Shown: positions 17,701 to 26,163, numbered from the stretch's first letter. The stretch is DNA of 64,000 bases from Nocardia rhamnosiphila NBRC 108938 (GCF_000720425.1 NZ_JOAJ01000001.1:186001-250000); one strand, 5' to 3'. Notes: generated by a model not told the origin, from the letters alone. Translations and numbers: made by a program.

Positions 17701-18230
17701 CGGGCCGCCGCCAGCGGCACGTAGGCGGGGTTGAACCGTTCGTGCAGATGCGCCACCACGGCGGACCGGTGGTCGGACAGCACGCTCTCCTTGTACGCGC
17801 AGGGCAGGCCTTCCCCGTCACCGGCGGCGGGCCAGCGCGTGACGCCCGCGCCCAGGACCGTGCGCGCGAGGTGGCGGCGGGCGCCGGCCAGGCTGTGGCC
17901 GATGGGCAGCCGTTCGTCGGTGAGCAGGGCGGTGAGTTCGTCGTCGGTGGCCACCACGGCCACACAGTTCCACGAGACGGCCGCGCCGCCGGTGGTGACG
18001 AGGGTCGAGTGGCGCACGACCACGGGATCGGTATCGGCACAGCCGAGCGCCGTGCGTACCGCGGGGTCGAGGTCACGTCCCGTGGTGGTGTGCTGATCGG
18101 TGAGGTCGAGTGCCAGCGGGCGGCCGATCAGCGCCTCCAGCAGTCTGGTCATCGATCCGTCAGCGCGCAGTAACATCCGGGTAACCGAGGGTAAATCGGA
18201 TTCCGTTGTCTCCGTGAGGAATTCCGTCAC
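17697..18230 (-). CDS. Chorismate-lyase-like protein
   Basis: A protein of about 177 residues resembling the chorismate pyruvate-lyase/UbiC-like superfamily: MLLRADGSMTRLLEALIGRPLALDL near the N-terminus, then a beta-rich core with VVRHSTLVTTGGAAVSWNCVAVV. Such enzymes release 4-hydroxybenzoate or a related acid from chorismate. I favour the GTG at 18230 (reading VTEFLTETTE); ATG 18266 would add an arginine run. It is translationally coupled to the flavin monooxygenase downstream, so both probably work in sequence. Recognition is at superfamily level and the activity is inferred. Confidence 0.62.
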   Translation of the reverse strand: MTEFLTETTESDLPSVTRMLLRADGSMTRLLEALIGRPLALDLTDQHTTTGRDLDPAVRTALGCADTDPVVVRHSTLVTTGGAAVSWNCVAVVATDDELTALLTDERLPIGHSLAGARRHLARTVLGAGVTRWPAAGDGEGLPCAYKESVLSDHRSAVVAHLHERFNPAYVPLAAAR

Positions 18231-18346
18231 CGGGTCAACGATACGGCGGCGGCGCCGGGGCGGCATTCCCGGCGGCGGAGATATCGGCCACGCGAAGGGC
18301 CGGGGTGGTATCGCCGGAGAAGCTGCCGATTCGCCCCTTTCGCAAC

Positions 18347-18356
18347 CAAGCGCTTG
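18347..18356. promoter_or_regulatory. CAAGCGCTTG palindrome upstream of the reductase operon
   Basis: A perfect 10-base palindrome lies 14 bases before the start at 18370. AAGCGCTT-type palindromes commonly serve as TetR-family operators in mycolic actinobacteria. Its position would overlap the core promoter or transcription start. Confidence 0.4.
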
Positions 18357-18369
18357 TTAGAATCCGGCG

Positions 18370-19449
18370 ATGATCTCGACGGTCGTCTGGGGGACCGGCA
18401 ATGTGGGCCGCGCCGCCGTACGGGCGGTCGACGCCCACCCCGAACTCGAACTCACCGCTGTCCTCGTGCACGACCCGGCCAAGGCGGGCCGGGACGCGGG
18501 CGACCTGGCCGGGCTCGACCGGTCGCTGGGCGTAGCGGCCACCACCGATGTGGACGCGGTGCTGGCGGCCCGGCCCGGGGCGGTGGTGTACGCCGCGTCG
18601 GGGGAAATCCGCCCCGACGACGCCCTCGCCGATATCGTCCGCGCGATCGGTATCGGCGCGGTGGTGGTGACCCCGGCGCTCTACGCCCTCTACGACCAGC
18701 GCGGCGCCCCGCCCGAGGTCCGGGAACCGGTCCTGGCCGCGATCGAATCCGGCGGGGGTTCCCTGTTCGTCTCCGGAATCGATCCCGGCTGGGGCAACGA
18801 TGTGCTGCCGCTACTCGTCAGCGGTCTGGGCAGCGTCGTCGAGGTGGTCCGCTGCCAGGAGATCTTCGACTACTCCACCTACGACCAGCCCGACTCCGTG
18901 CGTTACCTGGTGGGTATGGGGCAACCCATGGACCAGGTACCGCCCATGGTGGCACCCACGGTCCCGACCATGGTGTGGGGCGGGCAGGTGCGGCTCATGG
19001 CCCGGGCGCTCGGCGTCGAACTCGACGAGGTCCGCGAGTCCGTCCAGCGGCTACCCCTGGAAACCACCGTCGAGACCGCGACCATGGGCAAGTTCGAGGC
19101 CGGCACCCAGGGCGCCATGCGTTTCGAAGTGCAGGGCATCGTGGCCGGTACGCCCCGGATCGTGGTGGAGCACATCACCCGGATCCACCCGTCGTGCGCA
19201 CCCGAATGGCCCGCTCCGCCCAACGGTGAAGGGGCGCACCGAGTGATCATCGAAGGCCGTCCGCGCATCGAGGTCACCGTCGAGGCGACCGACGAGGGCG
19301 GAAACTACGCGGCCGGTGGTAACGCCACCGCTGTGGGGCGGCTGGTCGGTGCGATCGACTGGCTGGTCGCGGCCGGGCCCGGCCTCTACGACGCCCTCGA
19401 TGTCCCGCTGCGCCCGGCGGCCGGAAAGCTCGGAAGGAACGCCTCATGA
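18370..19449 (+). CDS. DapB-like NAD(P)-dependent oxidoreductase
   Basis: A 359-residue Rossmann enzyme of the dihydrodipicolinate-reductase-like family widespread in mycobacteria and nocardiae. The nucleotide-binding block VVWGTGNVGRAAVRAVDAHPELEL opens the protein and the second domain contains SGIDPGWGNDVLPLL and WGGQVRLMARALGVELDEV. These are not true DapB; some relatives act on amine or diamino-acid substrates and most are uncharacterised. It overlaps the downstream CMD-domain gene by 4 bases, so the two form a coupled operon. A palindromic operator candidate lies just upstream. Confidence 0.82.
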   Translation: MISTVVWGTGNVGRAAVRAVDAHPELELTAVLVHDPAKAGRDAGDLAGLDRSLGVAATTDVDAVLAARPGAVVYAASGEIRPDDALADIVRAIGIGAVVVTPALYALYDQRGAPPEVREPVLAAIESGGGSLFVSGIDPGWGNDVLPLLVSGLGSVVEVVRCQEIFDYSTYDQPDSVRYLVGMGQPMDQVPPMVAPTVPTMVWGGQVRLMARALGVELDEVRESVQRLPLETTVETATMGKFEAGTQGAMRFEVQGIVAGTPRIVVEHITRIHPSCAPEWPAPPNGEGAHRVIIEGRPRIEVTVEATDEGGNYAAGGNATAVGRLVGAIDWLVAAGPGLYDALDVPLRPAAGKLGRNAS

Positions 19450-19961
19450 GAGTTGACATTCCCGAAGGCAAGGATCCCATCGGCTACGTCTGGGGCGAGA
19501 TGGTGCCCGGCATCGGTGTCGCCGCCTCGAACTTCTCGCTGGCGGTATACGCGCACACCACGCTGGGCCTGCGCGAATTCGAGGCCGCGCGGCTGCGGAT
19601 CGCCCAGATCAACGGCTGCGTGTTCTGCCTGGATTGGCGGACCGAACGCGACGGACAGAAAGTAGAAGAGGGTTTCGACGCCGCTGTCGCCGACTGGCGC
19701 GGCACCGAGGTGCTAGACGACCGGGCCCGGCTGGCCGCCGAATACGCCGAACGCTACGCCCTGGACCACCACAACCTCGGCGAGGATTTCTGGTCCCGGA
19801 TGACCGCGCAGTACAGCCAGGCCGAGATCGTGGAGCTCAGCATGTGCCTGGGCTCCTGGCTCGCCTTCGGCCGGCTCAACCATGTCCTCGGACTCGACGC
19901 GGTGTGTGTGCTCCCCGGACATTCGGCGCCGAGTGCCTCCGGCGCCCGTCCCGGAGCCTGA
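19446..19961 (+). CDS. Carboxymuconolactone decarboxylase (AhpD-like) family protein
   Basis: This 171-residue helical protein carries the redox-type motif NGCVFCLDW (CxxC) at about residues 57-65, with a downstream acidic helix as in AhpD-like proteins. CMD-domain members act as alkylhydroperoxidases or decarboxylases; the CxxC supports a peroxidase-like role. It is coupled by an ATGA overlap to the DapB-like oxidoreductase, which suggests both serve one pathway. The exact reaction is not known. Confidence 0.82.
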   Translation: MRVDIPEGKDPIGYVWGEMVPGIGVAASNFSLAVYAHTTLGLREFEAARLRIAQINGCVFCLDWRTERDGQKVEEGFDAAVADWRGTEVLDDRARLAAEYAERYALDHHNLGEDFWSRMTAQYSQAEIVELSMCLGSWLAFGRLNHVLGLDAVCVLPGHSAPSASGARPGA

Positions 19962-20022
19962 GCCGGTTCCCGCCCCCGGGACCGGTGCGATGAACGCGCG
20001 GCGTCCTGGGTAACTGCGGGGT

Positions 20023-20121
20023 ATGAAGACTCGAGACCGTATCGCCGAACCCTGGGGAGCGCGCACCCGCTACGGTCCGGGGCTGTACGAACTCCGCGCC
20101 GAGGACCGAGGTGGCCGGTGA
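20023..20121 (+). pseudogene. Possible N-terminal remnant of a molybdopterin oxidoreductase gene
   Basis: A 32-codon frame encodes MKTRDRIAEPWGARTRYGPG followed by LYELRAEDRGGR and a stop. The first 20 residues look like the opening of actinobacterial molybdopterin-dependent oxidoreductases (RIAxPWGxRTPYGPG), after which the similarity stops abruptly. Its TGA overlaps the GTG start of the next gene, whose relatives I recall beside such oxidoreductases. I read it as the 5' stub left by an internal deletion, or a small coupled leader peptide. Similarity is from memory. Confidence 0.4.
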
Positions 20122-20597
20122 AACTGCATATTGTCATCGAGGAACTGCAGTTCTCGGAGCGGGAACTCGCCGGGGCACTGGCGGCCGTGGCGGTCCGGCA
20201 CCGGGCCGAGTACGAGATCCACCAGACCGCCCGGGATCTGGCCGGCTCATCGCAGGACCATCTCCGCGAATTGGACGCGCTCGCCCCCCGGTTCGGGGCG
20301 GCGAAAGGTCACGGCCGGCGCCACCTGCGGGTCCGGCTGCCCCGCGCGCGCCGGCTGCGCGGAACGGTCGGCCGGCCGCCGGACCCGGGGCTGCGGCTCC
20401 TGCGGGATCTGCGCCGGTTGCATCAGCTCGCGGCGGGTGTGTCGGTGGATTGGGAGCTGCTCGCCCAGGGCGCGCAGGCGGCCCGGGAACCGGAACTGCT
20501 GGACCTTGCCGCGCAATGCCATCCGGGTACGCTGCGCCAGCTGCGCTGGACCAACGCCATGCTCAAGGTGCTCTCACCCCAGATCCTCGCGGGCTGA
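20118..20597 (+). CDS. Conserved helical protein of unknown function
   Basis: A 159-residue soluble protein starting with GTG (KLHIVIEELQFSERELAG). It is almost wholly helical in appearance, with regularly spaced His, Glu and Leu (for example RHRAEYEIHQTARDLAGSSQ and LLRDLRRLHQLAAGVSVDW) and a C-terminal CHPGTLRQLRWTNAMLKVLSPQIL. This resembles ferritin-like four-helix proteins found next to molybdopterin oxidoreductases in streptomycetes (recollection). It is coupled to the 32-codon stub upstream. No function is assigned. Confidence 0.6.
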   Translation: MKLHIVIEELQFSERELAGALAAVAVRHRAEYEIHQTARDLAGSSQDHLRELDALAPRFGAAKGHGRRHLRVRLPRARRLRGTVGRPPDPGLRLLRDLRRLHQLAAGVSVDWELLAQGAQAAREPELLDLAAQCHPGTLRQLRWTNAMLKVLSPQILAG

Positions 20598-20698
20598 GTC
20601 GCGGTCGGTGGCGAGCGGCCGAACCGGTGCCCGGCCGGCTGTGTCGGCTCCGCGAACCCGGGTATGCCGCACACCCCGACGGACAGTGAGGTGAACGG

Positions 20699-21787
20699 AT
20701 GCGGGTGATCGTCACGGGGGCCACGGGAAATGTGGGTACCGCGGTGCTCGAACAGCTGAGCGGTACCGGGACGGTGGATTCGATCGTGGGCGTGGCCCGG
20801 CGGAAACCGGAGCATGCGCATCCGGGGGTCGAATGGGCGGCGGCCGATATCCGCTCCGCGGATCTGGTGTCGCTGTTCCGCGGCGCCGACGCGGTGGTCG
20901 ACCTGGCCTGGGTGTTCCAGCCCACCCGCCGGCCCGGCGACACCTGGCGGACCAATGTCGGGGGGACCGGCCGGGTGCTCGCTGCGGTGGCCGCGGCCGG
21001 GGTGCCCGCCCTCATACACGCTTCCTCGGTCGCGGCCTACTCGCCCGCGACCGGTGACGAGCCGGTCGACGAGAGCTGGCCGACCGAGGGCTGGCCGGGG
21101 GCGTCCTACGCGGTCGAGAAAGCCTATGTGGAGCGGCTGCTCGACCTCTTCGAATACGAACATCCGGACTGCCGCCTGGTCCGGATGCGCCCGGCGTTCA
21201 CCTTCCAGCGCGCCTCGGCCGCACAGCAGCGCCGGCTGTTCGCCGGACCGCTGCTCCCCGACCGGCTGGTCCGGCCGGGACTGCTACCGCTGTTGCCCTA
21301 TCCGCGCGGACTGCGCTTCCAGGCATTACACAGTGCCGACGCGGGCCGCGCCTATGCGGCGGCGGTGCTCTCCGACGCGCGGGGCGCGTTCAATATCGCG
21401 GCCGATCCGGTCCTCGACCGTGCCGAGCTCGCGCGGCTGCTGGGTGTGCGTACGGTCGAAGTGCCCCCGTGGCCGGTCCGGACCGCGCTGGCCGGCGCCT
21501 GGCACCTACGCCTGGTGCCCGCCACGCCCGGCCTGTTCGACGCGATGATGCAGTTGCCGATCATGGACACCACCCGGGCCCGGACGGAACTCGGCTGGCA
21601 GCCGCGGGTCAGCGCGACCGACGCATTGCGTGAGTTCCTCGACGCCCTGCGCGAACACCGGGGTGGCGACACCCCGCCGCTGGCCCCCGATGCCGGGGGA
21701 GTAGCGCGGCACCGTGAGTTCACCTCCGGCGTCGGTGGTCGCGATCCGGTCGACGACCGGTTGTGTGATCGCGATCCGTCCGGGTAG
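20699..21787 (+). CDS. NAD-dependent epimerase/dehydratase family protein
   Basis: A 362-residue extended short-chain dehydrogenase. The N-terminus RVIVTGATGNVGTAVLEQL holds the GxxGxxG nucleotide site, and SSVAAYSP with a following SYAVEKAYVERLL supplies the Ser-Tyr-Lys-type catalytic elements (YAVEK). The C-terminal 40 residues are low-complexity and may be read beyond the fold. It begins a run of three same-strand genes with 9 bases to the SDR and an overlap to the catalase-like gene. The sugar-nucleotide or steroid-like substrate is not identifiable. Confidence 0.84.
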   Translation: MRVIVTGATGNVGTAVLEQLSGTGTVDSIVGVARRKPEHAHPGVEWAAADIRSADLVSLFRGADAVVDLAWVFQPTRRPGDTWRTNVGGTGRVLAAVAAAGVPALIHASSVAAYSPATGDEPVDESWPTEGWPGASYAVEKAYVERLLDLFEYEHPDCRLVRMRPAFTFQRASAAQQRRLFAGPLLPDRLVRPGLLPLLPYPRGLRFQALHSADAGRAYAAAVLSDARGAFNIAADPVLDRAELARLLGVRTVEVPPWPVRTALAGAWHLRLVPATPGLFDAMMQLPIMDTTRARTELGWQPRVSATDALREFLDALREHRGGDTPPLAPDAGGVARHREFTSGVGGRDPVDDRLCDRDPSG

Positions 21788-21796
21788 CCGCGCCCT

Positions 21797-22636
21797 ATGG
21801 CAACTATCGCTCCATTACCGAAAGAACGTATTGGCGCGCCGCTACGGGCCGTGGTGACCGGCTCCGATTCGGGGATCGGCCGGGCGATCGCGGTGGCGCT
21901 GGCCGGCGGCGGTGTCGATGTGGGGATCACCTATCACTCGGACGAGGCCGGTGCCCGGCACACCGCGGGACTGGCCCGCGACCGGGGCGCGCGCGCCGCT
22001 GTCCGGCAGATGGATCTGGACGATCTGCCCACGAGTACCGCCGCCGTGGACGAACTCGCCGACGAACTCGGCGGCGTGGATGTGCTGGTGAACTGCGCCG
22101 GTACCGGCTCCGCGCAGAAGGCGATGGATATGGACTTCGACACCTGGCGGCATGTGCTGTCGGTCGACCTGGACGGCGCCTTCCTCTGTACACAACGCGC
22201 TGTCCGGCATATGACGGAGGCCGGCCGTGGCGGGCGGATCATCAATATCACCAGCGTGCACGAGCACGCGCCCAAGGTCGGGGCGGCGCCCTACTGTGCG
22301 GCCAAGGCGGGCCTCGGCGCCCTGACCAAAGTGCTGGCGCTGGAACTGGCCGAACACGACATCACCGTGAACTCGGTGGCCCCCGGGGAGATCGCCACCC
22401 CGATGACCGGGCAGGAGGACGCCGATCCACGCGAACAGCCCCGGCCGGGGCTGCCGCTGGGCCGGCCCGGCCACGCCGAGGAAGTCGCCTCCGTGGTGGC
22501 TTTCCTGGCAACCCCCGCCGCGGGATATGTGACCGGAGCGTCCTATGTCGTCGACGGCGGCATGCTGCTGATGGGCCCGCAGTCCAGCCAGCTCGTCGGG
22601 GACGAGGGCTGGCGTGATCCGAAGGGAGACTCATGA
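21797..22636 (+). CDS. Short-chain dehydrogenase/reductase
   Basis: A 279-residue classical SDR. The cofactor motif AVVTGSDSGIGRAIAVAL occupies about residues 16-33, the structural NNAG-type block reads VLVNCAGTGSAQ, and the catalytic Ser and YxxxK are in ITSVHEH and PYCAAKAGL. The fold ends with the usual GYVTGASYVVDGGMLL. It resembles glucose 1-dehydrogenase-type and stress-linked SDRs. It overlaps the next gene by 4 bases (ATGA) and follows the epimerase by 9 bases, consistent with one operon. Confidence 0.88.
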   Translation: MATIAPLPKERIGAPLRAVVTGSDSGIGRAIAVALAGGGVDVGITYHSDEAGARHTAGLARDRGARAAVRQMDLDDLPTSTAAVDELADELGGVDVLVNCAGTGSAQKAMDMDFDTWRHVLSVDLDGAFLCTQRAVRHMTEAGRGGRIINITSVHEHAPKVGAAPYCAAKAGLGALTKVLALELAEHDITVNSVAPGEIATPMTGQEDADPREQPRPGLPLGRPGHAEEVASVVAFLATPAAGYVTGASYVVDGGMLLMGPQSSQLVGDEGWRDPKGDS

Positions 22637-23364
22637 TGACCGATCGACTCACACTCGCTCCGGTGTCGGCGCTGGTGCGCGGCGCGTTCGACGCCGGTGC
22701 CCATCTCCGGCACGCCCGTTTCTTCCATCCACGCGGCGTCCGGCTCTCCGGCCGGTTCCGCGCCGAACCCGAATTCACCCGGCTGTTCGGCGACGGCGAC
22801 CGCGCGACCATCGGGCGCCTCTCCAAAGGTGTGGGCACTCCCGGCGGCGTCCCGGATATCCTCGGCCTCGCCTTCCGGGTGCTCGACATCAACGAGAAAC
22901 CCTGGGATTTCGCACTGGCGACCACCGGACAGCGCCCGGTCGCCCGGCTGTCCCTGACCGTCGCACGCGGCTGGGACAGCGCCCGGTTCGGTAGTCTGCT
23001 GCCCTACCAGTGGGACGATTCCGCTCCGCTCTGGGTGCTCGCCGAGCCGGACCCGGGGCTGCCCACCGGCACCTCGCTGTCGACCCTGACCCGGCATGTG
23101 CACGAGCACCAGATCGGGTACACGATCTCGGTCGCCGGCTACGGGCCCGCGCGCCAGACCGTCGGCCACTTGGCGCTGCGCGCCGCGGACCCGGGTGAGC
23201 ATCGCACCGATTTCTACGATCCCGTGCTCAACCATCCCGCCGATGTAGCCCTGCTGCCCCGCGCGGTGCAGCGACTGCGGGAATCGGCCTACGACGGCAG
23301 CCGCCGTGGTCGCGGCGTCGAGGACCGGGAAACCGGCCGGGTCGAGGTGGATCCGCACCGGTGA
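22633..23364 (+). CDS. Catalase-fold-like protein, function unknown
   Basis: A 243-residue protein with a catalase-superfamily flavour: HARFFHPRGVRLSGRF parallels the catalase HAKGxxxxGxF strand, and SKGVGTPGGVPDILGLAFRVLD with WDFALA parallels the catalase GSADTxRDxRGFAVKFY..GNWDLV segment. It is about half the length of a typical catalase, and a proximal haem-ligand Tyr cannot be assigned. It could be a small haem or degenerate member. The gene is coupled by ATGA overlap to the SDR. The relation is by eye and uncertain; the operon suggests an oxidative or lipid role. Confidence 0.45.
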   Translation: MMTDRLTLAPVSALVRGAFDAGAHLRHARFFHPRGVRLSGRFRAEPEFTRLFGDGDRATIGRLSKGVGTPGGVPDILGLAFRVLDINEKPWDFALATTGQRPVARLSLTVARGWDSARFGSLLPYQWDDSAPLWVLAEPDPGLPTGTSLSTLTRHVHEHQIGYTISVAGYGPARQTVGHLALRAADPGEHRTDFYDPVLNHPADVALLPRAVQRLRESAYDGSRRGRGVEDRETGRVEVDPHR

Positions 23365-23428
23365 CGGCGGGCGCGAGGAAATCGGCGGCGAGCTGTTTGC
23401 GCGGCGGCGTCCGGGAAAACACGCGACC

Positions 23429-23716
23429 ATGAACGAAACCGAGGACCCCGGCACGGAATCCCCCGAGATCGCCGAGTGGGCGAGCAGTTCGATTCCGTCG
23501 ACCGGCGAACAACTGGACGAAGACGAACTGGCCGCCGACCCGCTCGAGGAGGGCATGGATCCGCCCGACCACTGGTCGGCCGCGGACCGGTACGCCACTA
23601 CGCCGCGGGAGCAGCGGGAAGGTGAACCGATGGAGCGCCGGCTGGCGGAGGAAGAGCCCGATATCGTGCCGGAGGGACAGCGTTCGGCCGGCCGGCCCGA
23701 CGCGCAGCGACCCTGA
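23429..23716 (+). CDS. DUF5709 family small acidic protein
   Basis: A 95-residue highly acidic protein that is likely disordered. The stretch LEEGMDPPDHWSAADRYATTPREQREGEPMERRLAEEEPDI matches the actinobacterial DUF5709 pattern (EGYSPPDRxxxxxxxGTTxxEQREGExLxxRLAEEEPD), from memory. The start at ATG 23429 (MNETEDPG) is preferred to the in-frame upstream extension, which overlaps the catalase-like gene. No function is known for the family. Confidence 0.75.
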   Translation: MNETEDPGTESPEIAEWASSSIPSTGEQLDEDELAADPLEEGMDPPDHWSAADRYATTPREQREGEPMERRLAEEEPDIVPEGQRSAGRPDAQRP

Positions 23717-24017
23717 GCAGTTCGAGGGCGGGACGACGCCGGTGACGCGACCGGCGGCGGACCGGTCGGCAATTCGGCAGTTCATGGTCGGGCACCGACG
23801 CTGCTGCGCGGCGGCGGACGCTGTGTGCAGTGCCCGGTGCTACCACTCGTCACGGCGGCGCGGGTCGAGGCCCGGGACCACGGGTCTGCTCGGTACGAGT
23901 TCAGTGCGGTGGTTGTCTCGCCCGGTGCTCGTAACCGGGCGGGCAACGGCGCGGTCCGAGCTTCTTCGGCCGTGTCACACGCGAGTCGGGCGGGCACCGG
24001 GTCCAGGGCGCGAGTGC
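23717..24017. other. Intergenic region, nothing recognised
   Basis: I see no gene, RNA or repeat in these 301 bases between a plus-strand and a minus-strand gene. Short frames are GC-driven. Confidence 0.5.
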
Positions 24018-24725
24018 TCAGTGCCGCGTCCAGGTGGGCTGAGCGAAATCCGCGACCCGGGCCTCCTTCGGTTCGCTGCCCAGCAGCACCACCTCGCGGA
24101 ACTGCCAGAGCATGGCGCCGGTCGGGGCGTGGATCGTCATATTCGGGCCCAGGCGCATCTGCAGCAGTCCGGGTTCACCGGGCGGGGCGTCGACCGCCGG
24201 GGCGCCGTCGTGCATCCGGGCGGAGTCCGGCAACACCCAGTGCGGTGTGTCGTCGGCGGCGAGCCGGTCGAAGGCGGCCCGGTGCACCGAATGGACTTCG
24301 GCCGCGTTCGGCTGCAGGCGCGTGATATCGGACAGCGTCGCCACCAGGGGAGTGATCGCGAACCCGGAGCTGGCCGGAAAATCGTCGAGGGTGCCGAGTA
24401 CGTCCTCGGGGCCGGTCGTGAGCCCGAGTTCTTCGTGCAGTTCGCGCAGGGCGGCCTGCTGTGTGGTCTCGCCCGGTTCGACGCGGCCGCCGGGCAGCGC
24501 CCACTGCCCGGCATTGCGGCCGCGATAGGCACGTTTGATGACCAGCACCGACAGCGATCCGCCGGTATCGACCACGCACAGCACCACGGCGGCCCGGCGC
24601 AATCCGTCGGTATCGGGTACCGCGATCCGCGGGAACACTGCCAGCCGGGCCCGGGCGAGGGTGCGGAAATCGTGGAGATTGTCGGGGACCCGCGGTCCCG
24701 GGTCTGTTCCCATACGTTCGATCAT
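24018..24725 (-). CDS. NUDIX hydrolase
   Basis: A 235-residue NUDIX protein with the complete box at about residues 79-101: GGRVEPGETTQQAALRELHEELGL (Gx5Ex7REUxEExGU). It hydrolyses a nucleoside diphosphate linked to another moiety, with Mg2+ held by the REUxEE glutamates. The C-terminal third (TPHWVLPDSARMHDGAPAVDAP) is longer than in minimal MutT and probably shapes substrate choice, as in CoA or FAD pyrophosphatases. ATG 24725 and ATG 24713 are both possible starts. A LexA-type gene lies 40 bases downstream in the same direction. Confidence 0.85.
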   Translation of the reverse strand: MIERMGTDPGPRVPDNLHDFRTLARARLAVFPRIAVPDTDGLRRAAVVLCVVDTGGSLSVLVIKRAYRGRNAGQWALPGGRVEPGETTQQAALRELHEELGLTTGPEDVLGTLDDFPASSGFAITPLVATLSDITRLQPNAAEVHSVHRAAFDRLAADDTPHWVLPDSARMHDGAPAVDAPPGEPGLLQMRLGPNMTIHAPTGAMLWQFREVVLLGSEPKEARVADFAQPTWTRH

Positions 24726-24765
24726 GCACCATCGACCGGCGGCCGCCGGGTGGTGGGCGCGGCGT

Positions 24766-25410
24766 TCACATCCGCCGCATCACCGAGACGACCTTGCCCA
24801 GTACCACCGCGTGGTCGCCGTCGATCACCTGATAGGCAGGGTTGCGCGGTTCCAGGTACACGTGACCGGCGCGGCGGCGGAACACCTTGACCGTCGCCTC
24901 CCCGTCCAGCATCGCGGCGACGATCTCCCCGGTCTGCGCGTCGGGCTGCCGGCGCACCACCACGATATCCCCGTCGCAGATGGCCGCGTCCACCATCGAA
25001 TCGCCGCGCACCCGCACCCCGAACACGGTCCCGCGGCCCACCAGTTCCCGTGGCAGCGTGAGCACCTCGTCGGTGTGCTCGTCGGCGAGGATCGGCGTAC
25101 CCGCCGCGATATCGCCGACGACGGGGACCGCGACGGCGTCCCGGGCGGGTTCCGCCTCGGCACCGGCGTTCAGGAACAGCCGCACATCCATCGGCCGGGA
25201 GACCCCGTCACCGCGGCGCAGGAATCCCTTCTCCTCCAGGCTCTTCAGATGCTTCGACACCGACGACGAGGAACGCAGCCCGACGGCGTCACCGAGCTGC
25301 CGGGTATTCGGCGGGTAACCGTGCCGCACCACCCATTCCCGTATCGCCGCGAGGATGCGGCGCTGGCGTTCCGGCAGGGTCGAGGTGTCGAGGTGGTCGT
25401 ATTCGGTCAC
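24766..25410 (-). CDS. lexA: LexA-type SOS repressor
   Basis: A 214-residue protein with an N-terminal winged helix (TLPERQRRILAAIREWVVRHGYPP, then SSSSVSKHLKSLEEKGFLRR) and a C-terminal S24 self-cleavage domain. The Ala103-Gly104 scissile pair sits in VGDIAAGTPILADE, the Ser138 nucleophile in GDSMVDAAICDGDIVVV and the Lys175 base in EATVKVF. All elements needed for RecA-stimulated autoproteolysis are present. The recognition helix differs from the usual TSTSSVAHQL version, so this may be a paralogue rather than the main LexA. No typical actinobacterial SOS box was seen upstream. Confidence 0.85.
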   Translation of the reverse strand: MTEYDHLDTSTLPERQRRILAAIREWVVRHGYPPNTRQLGDAVGLRSSSSVSKHLKSLEEKGFLRRGDGVSRPMDVRLFLNAGAEAEPARDAVAVPVVGDIAAGTPILADEHTDEVLTLPRELVGRGTVFGVRVRGDSMVDAAICDGDIVVVRRQPDAQTGEIVAAMLDGEATVKVFRRRAGHVYLEPRNPAYQVIDGDHAVVLGKVVSVMRRM

Positions 25411-25569
25411 CGCGACATCGTATGACCAGGCGTGACAGCCGCTTACGGGGTATCCGCCTTGCCGCCTTGCCGGGCTACGGTGCTGCCGGGTCGCCTGGGT
25501 GCCGGGCCGCGGGCCTTCCGGGCCGCCGGGGTTCCAGAACCGCGGGGCCGCCGGGGTGCGGGGCCGGGC

Positions 25570-26163
25570 TCAGCTCGCTGCGTAGGGCCGTGCCGCGCGG
25601 GCGGTACGCAGCGCCTCGCCCCACCAGACGAGCTGGTCGAGCAGCGTGGTGGCCGCGGTCTCGGCGCCGGAGCCGGGTGCCAGCGCGCCGGTCTCGTCCC
25701 GCTGCCCCCAGGGGTTGTGGAAGCTGACGGTGTCGCGGACGGTGACGGCGTGCAGTTCGGCGAACACCGTGCGCAGGTGCTCGGTCGCGCGCAGGCCGCC
25801 CGAGATACCGCCGTAGCTCACGAAACCCACGGGTTTGGCCTGCCATTCCGCGTGGTGCAGGTCGATGAAGTTCTTCAGGGTGCCGGGATAGCTGTGGTTG
25901 TACTCCGGTGTGATCACGACGAAGGCGTCGGCGGCGGCGAGTGTCTCCCGGGTCCCGGCGAGGCCGTCGGAGGGCGCGCCGAAGGTGTGCGGTAGTTCGG
26001 TATCCGCGATATCTACGGTGGTGGGTGCCAGGTCGGCGCGCAGCGATGCCCTGGTCAGGAACCAACTGCCGACGGCGGGTGCGAAGCGGCCGTCGCGGCT
26101 GCTGCCGATGATGACCGCGACGCGCAGGGGTGTGCCGGTGCCGGATGCGGCGGCGATATCCAT
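25570..26163 (-). CDS. NADPH-dependent FMN reductase (flavodoxin-fold quinone/azo reductase)
   Basis: This 197-residue flavoenzyme has the phosphate-binding loop IIGSSRDGRFAPAVGSWF near residue 15, the PEYNHSYPGTLKNFIDL block contacting the isoalloxazine, and GFVSYGGISGGLRATEHLR. It should reduce quinones, azo compounds or chromate using NADPH and bound FMN. ATG 26163 (MDIAAASG) is chosen because GGAGGAAAT directly precedes it. Upstream, at 26221-26238, is an inverted repeat that could be an operator. Confidence 0.88.
   Translation of the reverse strand: MDIAAASGTGTPLRVAVIIGSSRDGRFAPAVGSWFLTRASLRADLAPTTVDIADTELPHTFGAPSDGLAGTRETLAAADAFVVITPEYNHSYPGTLKNFIDLHHAEWQAKPVGFVSYGGISGGLRATEHLRTVFAELHAVTVRDTVSFHNPWGQRDETGALAPGSGAETAATTLLDQLVWWGEALRTARAARPYAAS

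Noticed and set aside
24700..24730. An SOS box near the NUDIX start
   Set aside because: Only the half-site GTTCGA is present; the partner half does not match.
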